Part shown: positions 35,750-47,775 of the stretch, piece by piece | Layout: each line of letters starts with the position of its first letter | How positions within the stretch are numbered: the stretch's first letter is position 1 | Source: Bimastos eiseni | Lineage: Eukaryota; Annelida; Clitellata; Crassiclitellata; Lumbricidae | Direction of reading: 5' to 3' | Assembly (NCBI GenBank): GCA_959347315.1 | Contig: OY365811.1 | Location: 42,164,195 to 42,228,194, forward strand | DNA length: 64,000 nucleotides | Program-made: the position numbers and the translations under genes | The notes under the pieces: model-generated | What the model saw: only the letters and a program-made list of their open reading frames with translations | What the model was told of the DNA's origin: nothing | The model's database searches: none

Positions 35750-35884
35750 ACAGACCAAGGGACAGACAGACCAAGGGACACACAGACCAAGGGACAGACA
35801 GACCAAGGGACAGACAGACCAAGGGACACACAGACCAAGGGACACACAGACCAAGGGACACACAGACCAAGGGACAGACACATA
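35750..35884 (+). repeat. 16-bp minisatellite, about eight copies
   Basis: CAGACCAAGGGACAGA and CAGACCAAGGGACACA units alternate. The open frames on both strands are repeat artefacts. A partial inverted ~110 bp repeat (CTGCCAGTCCCAAGCCCGGA) is at about 35200-35265. Confidence 0.95.
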
Positions 35885-36114
35885 AACAGAGAGACGTGCA
35901 TAGATGGAAAATGATATTCAATTTTCCAATTGTTATCTCGCAAACAATGAACGTCGGTCGTAACGCTTCGATAAATCGGTCTTTGCTTAAATCATGACTG
36001 GATGGACGAGGGGTTGAGGGTTAACTAGAGAGGTCGTAAACGTCTGATTCGTATCGTATCCTTATATTTATATAGCGCCTCTCTGTGAATAACGATTCAG
36101 ATATGCTCTCAGCA

Positions 36115-36400
36115 CATAAACGCCTTTAAAGTGCGATATAAGCCGATGGAGAGAAGTCAGTCATTAGAGTATCCCCAAGTGATGGAGGAAGGTCATTCCA
36201 GGTATGCGTGGTCATTCCCACAAACATATGTTCTGTTCCTGATAAAACCAGCTGAACTGGAGGGGTCATAGCAGGGATGTTAAATCTTTTTAATGCAAGT
36301 GGCAATATTTTCTGACATGTGGCGGGCCAGGGTGCCTGGTCTCCCGTAGAGCACCTGAGCAAAATAGGTTTAGGTCACGTCTGGAATCTGACTCGGTGAA
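36115..36400 (-). mobile_element. CR1-like LINE C-terminal fragment
   Basis: The minus strand reads LALKRFNIPAMTPPVQLVLS, then TTHTWNDLPPSLGDTLMTDF, followed by CACTTTAAAGGCG and GCGCTATATAAATATAAGG (36060-36085). The WNDLPPSL motif and the GCGCTATATAAA tail put it in the CR1-like group. Confidence 0.65.
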
Positions 36401-36837
36401 CCATTACTGAGAAAATTGTTGTGAATAAAAAATCTGAAATGGTGCATTTTATAGCATAAAGAGAGTCAAATTGGATTTAAAAAGTCTGAATTTTGCTATT
36501 TATTAACAGTCACGAACATTACATAAATCTCGCTGAGCCGTAAAATACACAAATTGGAACTTTTTTACTCAAAACATTGTATAGTTTTTAGTCAGGCTGC
36601 GTGGGACATAAATGGCATGCCGGGCCAGCTCATTGACGCCCCTTTGCTTATAGATTCTTATTTATAGTTACTCGAAGGGTTTCTGGTTGTTAGCTTGCTA
36701 TGCTCTCCTTTCAGTGATTGGGAATTCAAATCTAAGGGCAGAAATTTGTTTCCAGTGCCCTGCTAGACTGCTACACCTGCGACCCCTAGCCAACCCAGCA
36801 GTAAGCAGTACACTGACCGTGCGTTTGTATCATTACG

Positions 36838-36945
36838 TAGTAGTTGCAGTTTAACGACACTATGCGATAACAAAGATCATTGGCGTCGCCCTCCTCTTTA
36901 TCCAGGCTTGGGACTGGCACTATCAGAGTGCAAACAGTGTAAGAG
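36838..36945 (+). mobile_element. ~110 bp dispersed repeat copy
   Basis: GTTGCAGTTTAACGACACTA, TGCGATAACAAAGATCATTG, GCGTCGCCCTCCTCTTTATC, CAGGCTTGGGACTGGCACTA, TCAGAGTGCAAACAGTG. Among the most complete copies. Confidence 0.85.
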
Positions 36946-37379
36946 TCATGAGTTTTATTTCTTCAGCCCTCCTGGCATACGAGTGCTCTATTCATCACCT
37001 CCCAACCGAGCCTATTTTTTACAGTATCCTATGTGACGGTGGCAAGGCTATGCTCTGGCCAAGGGAACAAGAGCTGATATCTTGCACTCCAATGTAGGTC
37101 AAAACACTCAATGCTCACCTGCAACTGAATGCTTTATATACGGCTTTGGTCCAACTGCAATGAAGTGCCCTTGAAATACGGGTCACACGGACTTATAAAC
37201 CACATCATGAACTGGGTTGAGTAATGCTTGGAAGTTAGTCGAAATTAAGTTGAATTTCTTTTGGACATTGCATGGTGGTGCTTTTCTGTTTACTTAAACT
37301 CACTAATTTATGCAGGCTCGAGCTATTAATTTATGTAGATATATGCATCGATATGAACTTGTATATATGACACCAAACC

Positions 37380-37620
37380 CAAACAGTAAGCTAGTCAACC
37401 AGTCATCTACCCCATCAGTCAATCGGCCAGCCAGCCAGTCGGCCAGTTATTCAAGAAGTCAGACAGCGACTTCTCCAGTCAGTCATTAGCGTTTGTTGGT
37501 CTACCGTCTAACTGCTTTGTCAGACAGCCAGTCAATAAGTAATTCAACCAGCCAATAAGTATGTAACTCAGTGAAAACGTCAGCATACCAATAAACCAGC
37601 CAGCCCAGTGGCCTCCCATC
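37380..37620. repeat. CAGT/CAGCC-rich imperfect tandem
   Basis: CCAGCCAGTCGGCCAGT-type tetranucleotide-derived units separated by unique bases. No coding signal. Confidence 0.6.
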
Positions 37621-38595
37621 TCTCTCCCTTATAATGATCGGTTTATTTAGGTCATGTGAGCATGCGGCCCATCTGCCTTCGCGGTTGACTAATGATTCGT
37701 TACGAGCTGAGTATTAATTAGAACCAGTAATAGGTTTTATTGCTATTCGTGACCAGGATCTTGATCATGGTTGCGTCGGAGTAACGGGATGACAAAACCT
37801 TGTTTAGAAAACAGTAGACGTTGAGAAGAACACGTAGAAAAGTGATTCATATCCTAGGATTCAAATGTCTCTAAGGGTTAATGACGTAACAGGTGTTTTT
37901 GTATTCGTGTTAAGTGTTAATTGTTAGCAATTAATGTGCATTTACGAAACTTTTATAAGTCCGTACCAAAGACGCTTAAGCTGTCGTTGTATGAGCAATA
38001 GTTAGATATCATCATCTATAAAAGGTTTCATCTTTGATATCTATCAGAGCATTGTAAATGAATAAGCCGTGCTAAGTTGTATAAGTAACTGAAAATTAGT
38101 GTAGTGAACTTTCGTCTTTCTTTGGTGTTATCTCTTGAAATCGCTGTAAATACTGACAAAATATGGTGTAACCTGACAAGTGTAAATGACTTACTGGTAA
38201 TATGCAGTGAAGTGCAGTTATTTTAACCAAAGAACTTCTTTAGATCCGTTATTTAATATCATAACCAATGTATTTTATGCGTTTGGGAAAGACCAAATAA
38301 TGTTCTGTATCTTTTATTTAAATTGGAAGATGTCAAATATTGTTGTCACGGCGCAATGGAATTCTTAGCTTGGATGTGTGTACAGTTATCAAAACTTGTC
38401 AACTTGATATCAGTTTTAAAGTCTCTACACCCATACATAAATTACATATCTTGGGAAGTTGAACATTTCTTTGTTTTCATCCTTACAACCTGTTGAACAT
38501 AGCAAAAGAGAAAACTTAAACTTGGTTATTGTGAGCCTCAGTGTTGACAACACATTCAAGAATTCTTGGCACTGCGTGACCTTCATATGTTGAGC

Positions 38596-38597
<2 letters not shown>

Positions 38598-38633
<36 letters not shown>

Positions 38634-38655
38634 CATGCATGTGTGTGTGTGGGTG
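38598..38655. repeat. TG dinucleotide array
   Basis: About 24 TG units interrupted by GCGTGCATGCA. Confidence 0.95.
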
Positions 38656-38659
38656 TGTG

Positions 38660-40877
38660 ATGGAGACAATTTTCCAATTATTCGCTCATTGTTTTCATAC
38701 TGATGAAGGTTTCGTTCTTGATGAAATTCAAAACCACTTCTTAAGGCTGGCACATGCACAACGATTTTCAGTCAATGTACTCAAAAATGTGCAGTATTGA
38801 ACTGTCTTGGTACATTGTACAATTTATGTCACTAAACATCAGCTACAATGTGTTGATAATTAAGCTAAGGTGTTATCGTGTTTTTCTAGAGATGGCAGAT
38901 GAATTAGAAATCTTCTGATCCTTTCGAACCATATTTTGTGGCTCCGGAACCTTCCATTTCTGTGTACTGGCCGCCAATTCCCGATTGAAATCAACTCAAC
39001 AGAATATCATTGGAAGGTATTTGAAAACGCTTAATTGCTCCTGATCTGTGTGTTTGATGATCCTACCAAACAATATATTTATTATACCCTGATGACCACG
39101 TTACTAACCACCTTTATACTGGCTCAAAGCAACTCGGAATTGTAATTTATATATCGCCAATTCAGGGGGTATGATGCTCAATACACGAGGGTTGAGGACA
39201 GAGCAGCAACGAGACTCACTTGTTACTACAATTATCACTAAGATGTCTGGATTTCTTGTTATGTTACTTCTAAGTTTTAAGTTCAGATTTGTGTCTAAAA
39301 AGGATTAGTTTAGAATCAACAGCGTTGAGCTATTGAACATGAAGGACTCTTGATCAAGGTTGCTCGAAAATATTTGAACTTAATTGGTGTGTCGAGATAT
39401 TTGCACTAAACTACTACAGCTGTAAATAATTATCGTTGTGTGTTTAGTTTCATGTGTGTAAATGACCTGTGCTCTTTGAAGATTGATGATAATAGGTGAG
39501 GTTCGTCATTGAGGATAGACCTTCTATTATGTTGCTGGGACACGTTCGCTAAAAGCCTATTAAATAATGTTAAACAGTGTTTTCCTCGTGTGACATGATG
39601 TGACGCTTGTCACCGCATCTGACATGATGTAGTGGTGTAATGGGTTTATGTGACAAGAGCAGGCGAGTTGCGGTGCAAGACTTGCGTGATATCGAGTCAC
39701 GTAAAAAGTTATGGCCCACTTGGTATATGTTAATATATGTGTCTGGAATTTTATATATTATATAATGTAATGTTTATATACCTCAGCCACATCTATATAA
39801 TGCATATATATATATAATTATATATATTTGTGTGCGTTTATCCATACATATTGCTTATATATTTTTATTTATACACACATGCGATATGTTTAATGAAATC
39901 ACTTTTGTGTTGATTTATTCTTTAGAATCACGAAATCGAACTCATGTAGTGTTGTTAAGTTTGTTGATTTAGGTTTCTTTGCCTCACACGAACTTAATAT
40001 TTGTGTTTATACGCCTCAGATCGTTATGTATGCCAAAGTAAGTAAGTGACTTTGTGGTGGAATGTCAAGTGTATGCAAACAGCTTGTTAGACTTCAAGGC
40101 TGTCGCATACATGCAGAAGTATGCTTAAAAAGAGTGAACTATGTACGGTGGTTAAAATTTACTAAAACCGATGTACGGGAATATGGGTTTAAGGTGGTCA
40201 TTTGATTGGTTCTAAAATTGGTCCTGGAGTAGAACATGACTTTGGGTAAAGCGGTTTAACCATGGACATGTTACTTCATATGGAACAGATTCAGGGCAAC
40301 TTATACACGGGGGAGGGCAAATGTGAACTGCATGGTACAGCGATAATGTATTAATGATTCTGATGTTTCCTGGAATGTCTGGTCTTGATCAGTACATGAA
40401 TATAAACATGAGTATATGAGTTTATCTGAGTGACTATACACATTGTGTGTATATGTATAAGTGTACCAACAAGAATGTTATTGTAAACTAAATTGTGGTT
40501 GTAAAAACTTAGTTTAATATTGAATTGAATTGAAATCGAATATTGTTTAAGCACAGACTGTGATGGTGGTCTGCTTGGTTGGGTGCTGGGTATATAATCC
40601 AACGATTGATAGTTTGCTCTTGCTGAGTGTTTCCGATTCAGATTACATCGGCAGATGAACAGAAGAGCAGATAAGAGATCCTTTCCATGACCAAACCTTC
40701 TTTTGGGTTCTTCGACGATCACACATCGCCTCTGACAACATTTCATCGTTGGATTAGACTCACAGATTTAAAATACAGGATTAATGCTTTTTAGAGAAAA
40801 ATGCCTTTTGTATTTCTATATATAAATGTAATTTTTTATTTGTTCTAATTTCATTAATTCCGTTTTGTGTGCTTCAG
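38660..40877. other. No supported exon immediately upstream of the first kinase exon
   Basis: I searched this stretch for the missing front half of the first Ig domain (a Cys and Trp spaced about 12-14 residues with a phase-0 donor) and did not find it. A TA-rich patch lies at 39740-39830. At 38885-39020 an acceptor-like TTTCTAG and a donor-like GGAAG|GTATTT flank about 130 bp, but every frame is interrupted. Confidence 0.4.
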
Positions 40878-40995
40878 ATGTACCAGATCAATTGTCGCAT
40901 TCTGGACGGGAAGAATGTTCGGATTGACGACTGCGGAGGAGGTCCCTACACATGCGTTCTTTCCAATGAGCATAGCACAGAAATAGTTAACGCCG
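40878..40995 (+). CDS. MLCK exon 1 of model: back half of an Ig domain
   Basis: The exon encodes 39 residues plus one base. YQINCRILDGKNVRIDDCGG is followed by GPYTCVLSNEHSTEIVNA; YTCxxxN is the F-strand Cys motif of intracellular Ig (I-set) domains. The acceptor TGCTTCAG ends at 40877 and the donor CCG|GTGAG is at 40996. The first codon is ATG right after the acceptor, but this is unlikely to be the true start because the B-strand Cys and the Trp of the Ig fold are absent. An upstream phase-0 exon should supply them. The start could only be here if an isoform begins with half a domain. Confidence 0.65.
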
Positions 40996-41354
40996 GTGAG
41001 TTACTTACTAAATCATGATTCTACCTACCAATATTACCAGAAATGTAAAATATTTTTTGCAACAGCTTGAGTAACTCAGTGTAAACGATGTAAACTGATA
41101 AGGTGAAACTTTGGAGAAAACCAGAGGTAACCAAAAATGTGAGTTAACCCCATTGAAACTGGGAAGGTAATTTAACCTGACAACCCTTAAAAAGAGATTG
41201 TAACTTTTTGAATGTGAGGGGTTATGCTAGAAAATGTGAAGGGTGCCTGACTTACATGGTGTGTGTTGCAGAATGTGTGACTATTGGGCTGTCGACGAAT
41301 CTTACCAGTTTCATATACATGTGTTCTTAAAAAAATCGACAGGGTCAATTATTA

Positions 41355-41605
41355 TGAGGGGCCAACTGTCTAGTGGTTAATGTGTTAGAATGTCAACTGG
41401 ATATTAGGAGGAAATTGGGTTATGACGAGTATACACTGGCCATACGCTGTCGGTGGGAAGATGAGACTGCGTGGAAGAAGTCTGGCCACCCGCCCTCATA
41501 TGCCAAGACAAAGAAGTTGCCGACACTCCATGCCCATGGTTGTGTCGAGTTGTGAGCGCCTCTTATTAGAGTGGCGCTATATAAGTGCTCCATTACATTG
41601 CAGCA
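41355..41605 (+). mobile_element. SINE with a LINE-like 3' tail
   Basis: A tRNA-like head (CTGTCTAGTGGTTAATGTG) leads into a body ending GAGCGCCTCTTATTAGAG, TGGCGCTATATAAGTGC. The GGCGCTATATAAxT tail also ends CR1-like LINE fragments at 55750 and 36070 and remnants at 15410, 43050 and 44550, suggesting this SINE borrows that LINE's 3' recognition sequence. The rest of intron 1 (40996-42675) has no other recognised feature. Confidence 0.55.
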
Positions 41606-42675
41606 TTACGTGGCTGCCTGTCTGGGTTGTAGTAGACTGTCTCAGTTGCCTGCTTACTAGACTTTGAATCCACCACTGTGTTACTACCCAACTAGAACCA
41701 CCGGATTTGTGCAGTCAGGTTCAAATGATGACATGATTGAAAGATTCGGGTCTATAAATATTTTGAGTAGCAAAATTTCTGAATGCATGTCATGCGTAAG
41801 ACTAATCCATTTCAGTCTCTAAAGTAGGTGGTTATGCTTTATATCATACCCGGTGTCCTGTGACGTAGTCTCCCCGGCCAGAAGGGGACTCTGTTTTGGG
41901 GGAGACTTTATATATTAAAACAGACCTATCGTTTGGGCAGAGCTGCTTTTTATTTCTTTTTTATAGCCGTAAATTAAGTGAAATGAAAACGTTCCACAGT
42001 ACTTCCTGTTTTTAATTGTGGTATGATTGGTATCATGTATTTGCGGTTTTGCTTGTGGCTTAGTCGGCAAGGCTGAGTCATAATAAATGTTTGTCGTGTT
42101 AATCTTTAAACGATATTTCCTTGTTTTGAAGTACACCATCGTAATTTTTGTTATTCTTATGTAAGGCGCTACGTGCTATAATTACAGTTACTGTCTTAGC
42201 ACGCTGGAAGAAGCACTTTATATTCACACAAGTTCTTTTCTACTATGGTACTAAGGGCAAGGAGTTATCGCATACTCGCACGCCACAATACAATGCTCTC
42301 AATGTCGTATCTTGTTGAATAATACGGTCGCTCAAAAATGTCGCTGATGACAAATGGTTTGCTGTTGCACAATCGACAGTGTGTTAGGAACATATTTTCG
42401 GAGTTTTAGAAAACGTTTTGAGTCTTTTGACGAATCGAGTTTTCAGTCAAATGATTTGCGGTGCACTGGCGGGCAAGCGATGTTTGAAACGTATTTTTAA
42501 GGCTTTCGGCAACGCTATGACGAATCGAGTCTTGATCAAACGAAATGCGCATTCACAATCGGCCAAGCGTTGATAGACAACATTATTTATGGAGTTTTAT
42601 TAAAGAGATATGTTGACGAATCTCTTGCTTCGAGAAACTTCGCCGAGTTAAATATTGCAAACAATGTCTTTACAG

Positions 42676-42855
42676 ATCACGACAACAAAATAGATTCCTT
42701 GACAGACGATGATCATGCACAATCGCATGCGCAGAAGCACGTTAGCGTCACGAACGTTACCATCACACCCAGGCGGACCTCCCACTCGCCCACAGGGCAG
42801 CCTCCTGCATCTCCGGCCGGGATGGCGGCGCCGTTGCTTCAACTTGACCGACCAG
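42676..42855 (+). CDS. MLCK exon 2: polar linker
   Basis: 60 residues, starting by completing a split Asp codon: DHDNKIDSLTDDDHAQSHAQ, KHVSVTNVTI, then TPRRTSHSPTGQPPASPAGM. An acidic and His-rich first half passes into a Ser/Pro/Arg segment; RRTSHS fits a basophilic kinase site and is only a sequence match. Acceptor CTTTACAG (42675), donor CCAG|GTATG (42856). Entry and exit phase are both 1, so the exon could be skipped without a frameshift. The coding frame is supported by phase matching on both sides. Confidence 0.7.
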
Positions 42856-43134
42856 GTATGACTGGTAATATTAAGGAGGCTTTGGCGGACGTTTTGTGTA
42901 TGTTCATTTGTGTGAATATTGTATTTGATGAAGTAGATCCGATTTGTCAGAGATGGGGAGGGTAACTGTTCGTGTTGAAGGTACAAGACTGTCATTGTAT
43001 TTTTGAACTCCAGTGCAGCGTCGTTTTATTCGGCATCGGCTTAATTTTGGCGCTATACAAATCGTCCTACTCTTATTATTAGTTTTTTATTTGAGGCAAG
43101 GGTAATTATTTAGCAACCAGACACTTCAGCGGAT

Positions 43135-43620
43135 TATTATTATTCAACAGTTTAACGACATCTTATAGCAACACAGGCTGTTGACGTCTTCAGAATTTGT
43201 TACATTTCAGTTCGATTTCATAGTTTTAATCCTTTATCTTTATGTTGTCTTTCTTTCTTTTGTCTTTCTGTTTTCTTTCTTCCTTTTGTGTTGTTATTGA
43301 TTTCATTTCGGCATGACTGGTTGCTGAGACAGCAATATTCGACATATGGTTGTTGTAGATATTTCATAACATATAGATGATTATTACATTTTATTCCTAC
43401 ATATATAAACATACATATTGTATAAATGTATATATATACATACAATGTACACACATACATATGTAAAATTTATTCATGTGGCCATATAGCTTCATTTTTT
43501 CATGAAGGCTCTTTTTTGACCGTATCGGTTCTTTTCTTATTTCAGTTTTTTTCCCATGAAGGTTTTTTCCATCTTATTTACAGAGCATCATAACATCAAT
43601 GTCAAACTATCTATACAATG
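43135..43620 (-). mobile_element. LINE 3' UTR fragment in MLCK intron 2
   Basis: The plus strand starts ATTATTCAACAGTTTAACGA, CATCTTATAGCAACACAGGC, TGTTGACGTCTTCAG and continues through GACTGGTTGCTGAGACAGCA, CATATGGTTGTTGTAGAT, CGTATCGGTTC, CATGAAGG. It is near-identical to 52270-52760 and the reverse complement of 25320-25735. The element sense is minus. The remaining intron (43700-47480) has short repeats and no exon; a CR1-like tail (GAGTGGCGCTATAGAAG) is at about 44548. Confidence 0.85.
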
Positions 43621-45751
43621 TTAACAAGTAATATTCAATATTAACAGTACATCATTTATAGCATAGGATTATAGACAATGTTCAATAATCCAAATTAACA
43701 TAACAACCAAAGGAATAATAATAAATCCAGACATTCAGAATTGCAAAATGAACGAATTAATATCAACTTAACAACTAAGGTATCAATAATAAAGCCATGC
43801 ATTCATCATTTGCATTCATCATTACAAAACAAACCAATTAATATGTTGTGTCCAATTGTTGGTGTTTAAAATAGTTTAGGAAATTGTTTTTCCAATATCC
43901 AGTATGCAACTGCAATAACCATATTTAGATCTCTAAACGCATTACTTCATCGAAGAAGCAAGAATTAGTTTAAAATAGCATGGGAACAGTTAAATTAAAG
44001 GTGTCTTAGTGGAGCCATTTATTTTGCGTGGTTTAGCGATACCTTGTTGATGTTATAAAACAACACTTGTTAGTCTTGTGTATTGGACAGAAGCAGATGA
44101 ACAGAAAATGTTTTTTTGGAGAAAGTTAGTTAATTTGATCTTGAATTTCGATGTTTGAAATTTTGTGATGCACTGCAATCCAAGTACGCAAAAATTGTAC
44201 AATTTCCGCTTTAATGCGCTTGTCAGTGGTCGCCACATCTACAGTCTACCCTAGCTAGCCTGTACTGTATGCTATTATCAAGCTATAAGTTTTCTATCCA
44301 TAGCAATGCACTCATAGCAATGCACTATTTCCTCCCGCTTCTTGTAAGATATTATAGTGCCAGTGCAAAGCCCGGATAGTGGGGACAATTGACGTCGCGT
44401 CAATTGTCTTTGTTTGTCATGATCCTCTGATTCTTCTGGAAATTGAACCTTCTCTTTGGATAATGGACTACCCTTTGGATAATGGACAACCTCTCTGATT
44501 CTATGCAGTGCTTGTCTATTGTAGCCGTTGCTATGTATTTGGCTTTCGAGTGGCGCTATAGAAGTTTGAAGATTAGGATTACAGCATAGTTAAAAGTATC
44601 CAGTCTTGTAGTAAAAAGTGCCACCAAGCCAATGTTGAAAGCGATTTGTTACAAATGTTAAAACGTAGTGATTGGCACTGATTGCTATAAAAATTGCCAC
44701 AAGAATAAACGTACTTGGATGTAAAGCTATATACCGTGAAATGTGCAAAAAAAATTCTTTTGGCGCCGCGAGATGTCGCTGAGGAGTTGGGGATTTATAT
44801 CTTTTAAAGACGTGGCTTGGTTAAAACGGCGGCTGCATTTTTTACAGATAATATCTTAAGTGTGCGAACACAGTTCAAAATCAAATGTTGTTTTATGTAT
44901 AACTCGGGCCAGGCGAAGATTCATGATATGTGGTAGTTTGCTTCTCTCCCTCCCTCATCAATTCTATTCAGTTGCTTAGCTGAGGAGGTTAAAGCCGTGC
45001 ACGACAGCCTAAAAAACGAAAAGTCATTTTATGGCCGAATGACACTGATTGAAATTCAGAGCAGAAATTAGACACATTTAAATGCGTTAATCATACACCG
45101 TTAAAATGGTTGTGCTGTGGGCAGCACTCAGATTTGTCAAAGATCTCTCTTTAAACACCTTTAAAATGCATCGTTCTTATATTATATGTAAGCCTACATG
45201 CGTATTCATATTTAAGCGTCTTGCTCAGTTGGCGTAATGGTACGTTTTATTGATAGTTGACTATTTTTGAATTGGCATCTTCGAAAAGGAGGGAACCAAC
45301 CTATATTAATTTTACCAGCAAGAGACCAATTTAGTTATTTGTTTATGCTGATAATCTTTTTAAATTAATCAGATAGCATTATAGTATATTAAAGATCTAC
45401 AACTTCGTTGCCATAGATATTACATTTTGCGTGTATATATATATATATATATACGTTTTAAAAAACATGACAGAAGTTTCCCGCGTGATAGTCGTTGCAT
45501 AAACATGAATGGCGTACAGTATGTATTATATAGCCGAAGACTTTCCGCTTTGAATAGTATCACTTTTGCATGACTATAATGGCACCATCACCAACAAATG
45601 ATCATTGTTATTTAAAAAAATCTTGGGAGTTAAGGGAGATACAGTGGCCGCTCTCCTACACCCCTGGCCTCTAGTCATAGCGACGCCGCTGGTCTTGAGA
45701 ATGCAGGCTTATAATAGCCCCTCTTGCTGAGAAAACATACTTTTTCATTGT

Positions 45752-46206
45752 TGGGGGTCGTCCACATATTACGTGTGCAGCCAGGGGCGGGGATGCGTAC
45801 GGTGGGGGAGGGGTCCCTAAAGTACGTACGCTAATATTATTTTGTAATTATGACGTACGCAATGCGGAATAACAAAATCAGAACTGTAAACCCAATCACA
45901 GACTATATTCCTGATTAATCTATTTTATGTAGCATTAAAACTTTGAAATGCAAATATTGTTAGTGTTTTATTTCTTCATAACGGTTAACAAATTTAAGCT
46001 GTTAAATATGATGCTTAACAAAATAAATAGCCTGTGGTAAAATCAATGTCTTATAGATATCTTTAGCTATTTAACCTTTGCAATGGGGAGGGGAGTAGAC
46101 CTCAAATGTACGTACGCATGGGGAGGGGGTTCACGAAATGTACGCGCTGCAACAGGGAGAGGGTGTCCGAAAACCTGATTTCTTTGCTTATGTAATATAT
46201 GGATGG
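45752..46206. mobile_element. MITE-like element with terminal inverted repeats
   Basis: The left end GGGGGTCGTCCACATATTAC, GTGTGCAGCC is mirrored at the right end, whose reverse complement begins GGGCCCATCCATATATTACA, TAAGC. Sub-terminal GTACGTACG motifs beside G-rich runs occur near both ends (about 45785-45830 and 46085-46140). About 455 bp, non-coding. The inner part is repeated in reverse at 3055-3355. Superfamily unassigned. Confidence 0.6.
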
Positions 46207-47189
46207 GCCCTTATGTGACTATCAGACGATTATGAACTGCGATTGGCGCATCGGTGAAGTGAATCTTTTGCGTTTTGGTCGTGTTCTCATTTGGCGTCAT
46301 GAACGGAGATTTTTGGCAGACGTCTTTGTCTCTGAATTTGAAAGTCAGAGAGTTTCCGCAAATTTTAACCAACCATCTTCGAAAATGTCATTAACGAACA
46401 CATTTATTCTGTTTGCGTCAGAAGAGTTTAGTTTTAGTTTAATTTTTGTTTAATTTTGGTTCTATTACTAAATCGTTGCGTTCTCCATGAAAATATTCCG
46501 ACTAGGAATTTTTGGAAAATTAAAACGACCAAATGAGACGCCTTCCAATTGGTTCTGCCTTGGGTTATAGCTACAGATAGAAATACACTAATACTGTCAG
46601 CTAACTTCGTATCAATCAGGATGTGACTTATAGGTCTATCCAGCCTTCGCGCAAGACAGATGAGCCTTTATTATTTGTTTTAAGATAACAAAATAAATAT
46701 TGGTTAATGATAGCAAAAGTAGGCCTAACGAGCTGTATATCCCTCCGTCTGATAATCAATATTCATCCATTCATATTGCGCTCCTCAAGTTTACTAATCA
46801 GGAGCGCACCCGACCCCAGCACGGCTGTAAAAAACAGTTTTAAACCAAGTTTAAAAATTATCCGAGTTGACCCTGGAAGATAAACGCACCGCCAACGGGA
46901 GTCTATTCAAGAGCGATGGATCTGATCCTGTGCAGATTACTACTACTACTGTTACTGCTCCTACCACTTCCTCTGCTGTTGCTGCTCTTGGGCCTATTGC
47001 TACTATTTTTACTATTATTAATGCAATGCTACGACACTGTCGTTACCGTCCTCTGGGTAATTATATAGCGTCGGTTAACCACTTTTTTAAGGTGTCTAAC
47101 AAGTAACAACACAAGCTGAAGTTATTTTACCGTGCGTTGCGAGGCCGAAGTTTCGGCCGCAGAAGCTCCACGCTTTATTAACCTGATTG

Positions 47190-47285
47190 CTGTTTAACGA
47201 CGCTGTGTAGTAAGAAAGGTTACTGGCACCGCCTACTTCCAGGCTTGGTACTGGTCTTCGTATTGAAAGCGAGCAGTCGATGTGC
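47190..47285 (+). mobile_element. ~110 bp dispersed repeat copy (diverged)
   Basis: TGTTTAACGACGCTGTGTAG, TAAGAAAGGTTACTGGCACC, GCCTACTTCCAGGCTTGG. It lies just upstream of a second copy and of the exon at 47483. Confidence 0.7.
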
Positions 47286-47324
47286 TCACTTCAGGGTTAA
47301 GTCGCTTGGTGTCGCAAATTGGTT

Positions 47325-47430
47325 AGTAGTTGCAGTTTAACGACACTATATGATGACACAGATCATTAGCGTCGTCCTCCTCCTTTATCCATGCTTGTGA
47401 CTGGCACTGCTGAACTGCGAGCAGTGTAGG
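47325..47430 (+). mobile_element. ~110 bp dispersed repeat copy
   Basis: TAGTTGCAGTTTAACGACAC, TATATGATGACACAGATCAT, TAGCGTCGTCCTCCTCCTTT, ATCCATGCTTGTGACTGGCA, CTGCTGAACTGCGAGCAGTG. It ends 52 bp before the MLCK exon 3 acceptor. Confidence 0.85.
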
Positions 47431-47482
47431 AGTTTGGGTGTGGCGAATACTCTACGCCCAAGTATTTCTACTTTTCAAACAG

Positions 47483-47775
47483 GTGACTCGGAATTGGATG
47501 TTGTCCAGTCTCCTCGATCTACCATTGTAATTCCTCGTCGGGCGATGGCCACTCCCTTGCATGGACCCGCCAACCCGAGCCCCGTTTGCCGGCAAACGGA
47601 TCGAGGTCTTGAGGACGTTGAAAAGAATGCGCGTCCGTCGTTTATCGAGAAGTTGAAATCGCTGAGCGTTGAAGAAGGTCAGTGCACGAGGTTTTCGTGT
47701 CAAGTCAAAGGTCAGCCAATGCCGAGCGTTCACTGGGAGAAGGATGGTCGACAGGTTACAGGAGAGAAGTTCAAG
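47483..47775 (+). CDS. MLCK exon 3: linker and front half of an Ig domain
   Basis: 98 residues. After a linker (DSELDVVQSPRSTIVIPRRA) comes RPSFIEKLKSLSVEEGQ, then TRFSCQVKGQPMPSVHWEKD and GRQVTGEKFK. The B-strand Cys (FSCQV) and Trp (VHWEKDG) are 13 residues apart, as expected of an I-set Ig. Acceptor TTCAAACAG (47482), donor CAAG|GTTGGT (47776), exiting in phase 0. The back half is exon 4, across a 4 kb intron. Confidence 0.9.

Noticed and set aside
35587..35943. 118-codon frame rich in SLGLSVPWSVCPLV
   Set aside because: Repeat artefact of the 16-bp CAGACCAAGGGACAGA minisatellite.
38885..39020. Putative exon between TTTCTAG and GGAAG|GTATTT; one frame gives GTFHFCVLAANS, somewhat Ig-like
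   Set aside because: Every frame contains stops within the interval or lacks the Trp/Cys pattern, and phase does not match exon 40878.
46867..47106. 79-codon Thr/Ala-rich frame starting TLEDKRTANGSLF
   Set aside because: Lies just after a SINE-like segment, contains ACT/CTG simple repeats and has no acceptor in the right phase.
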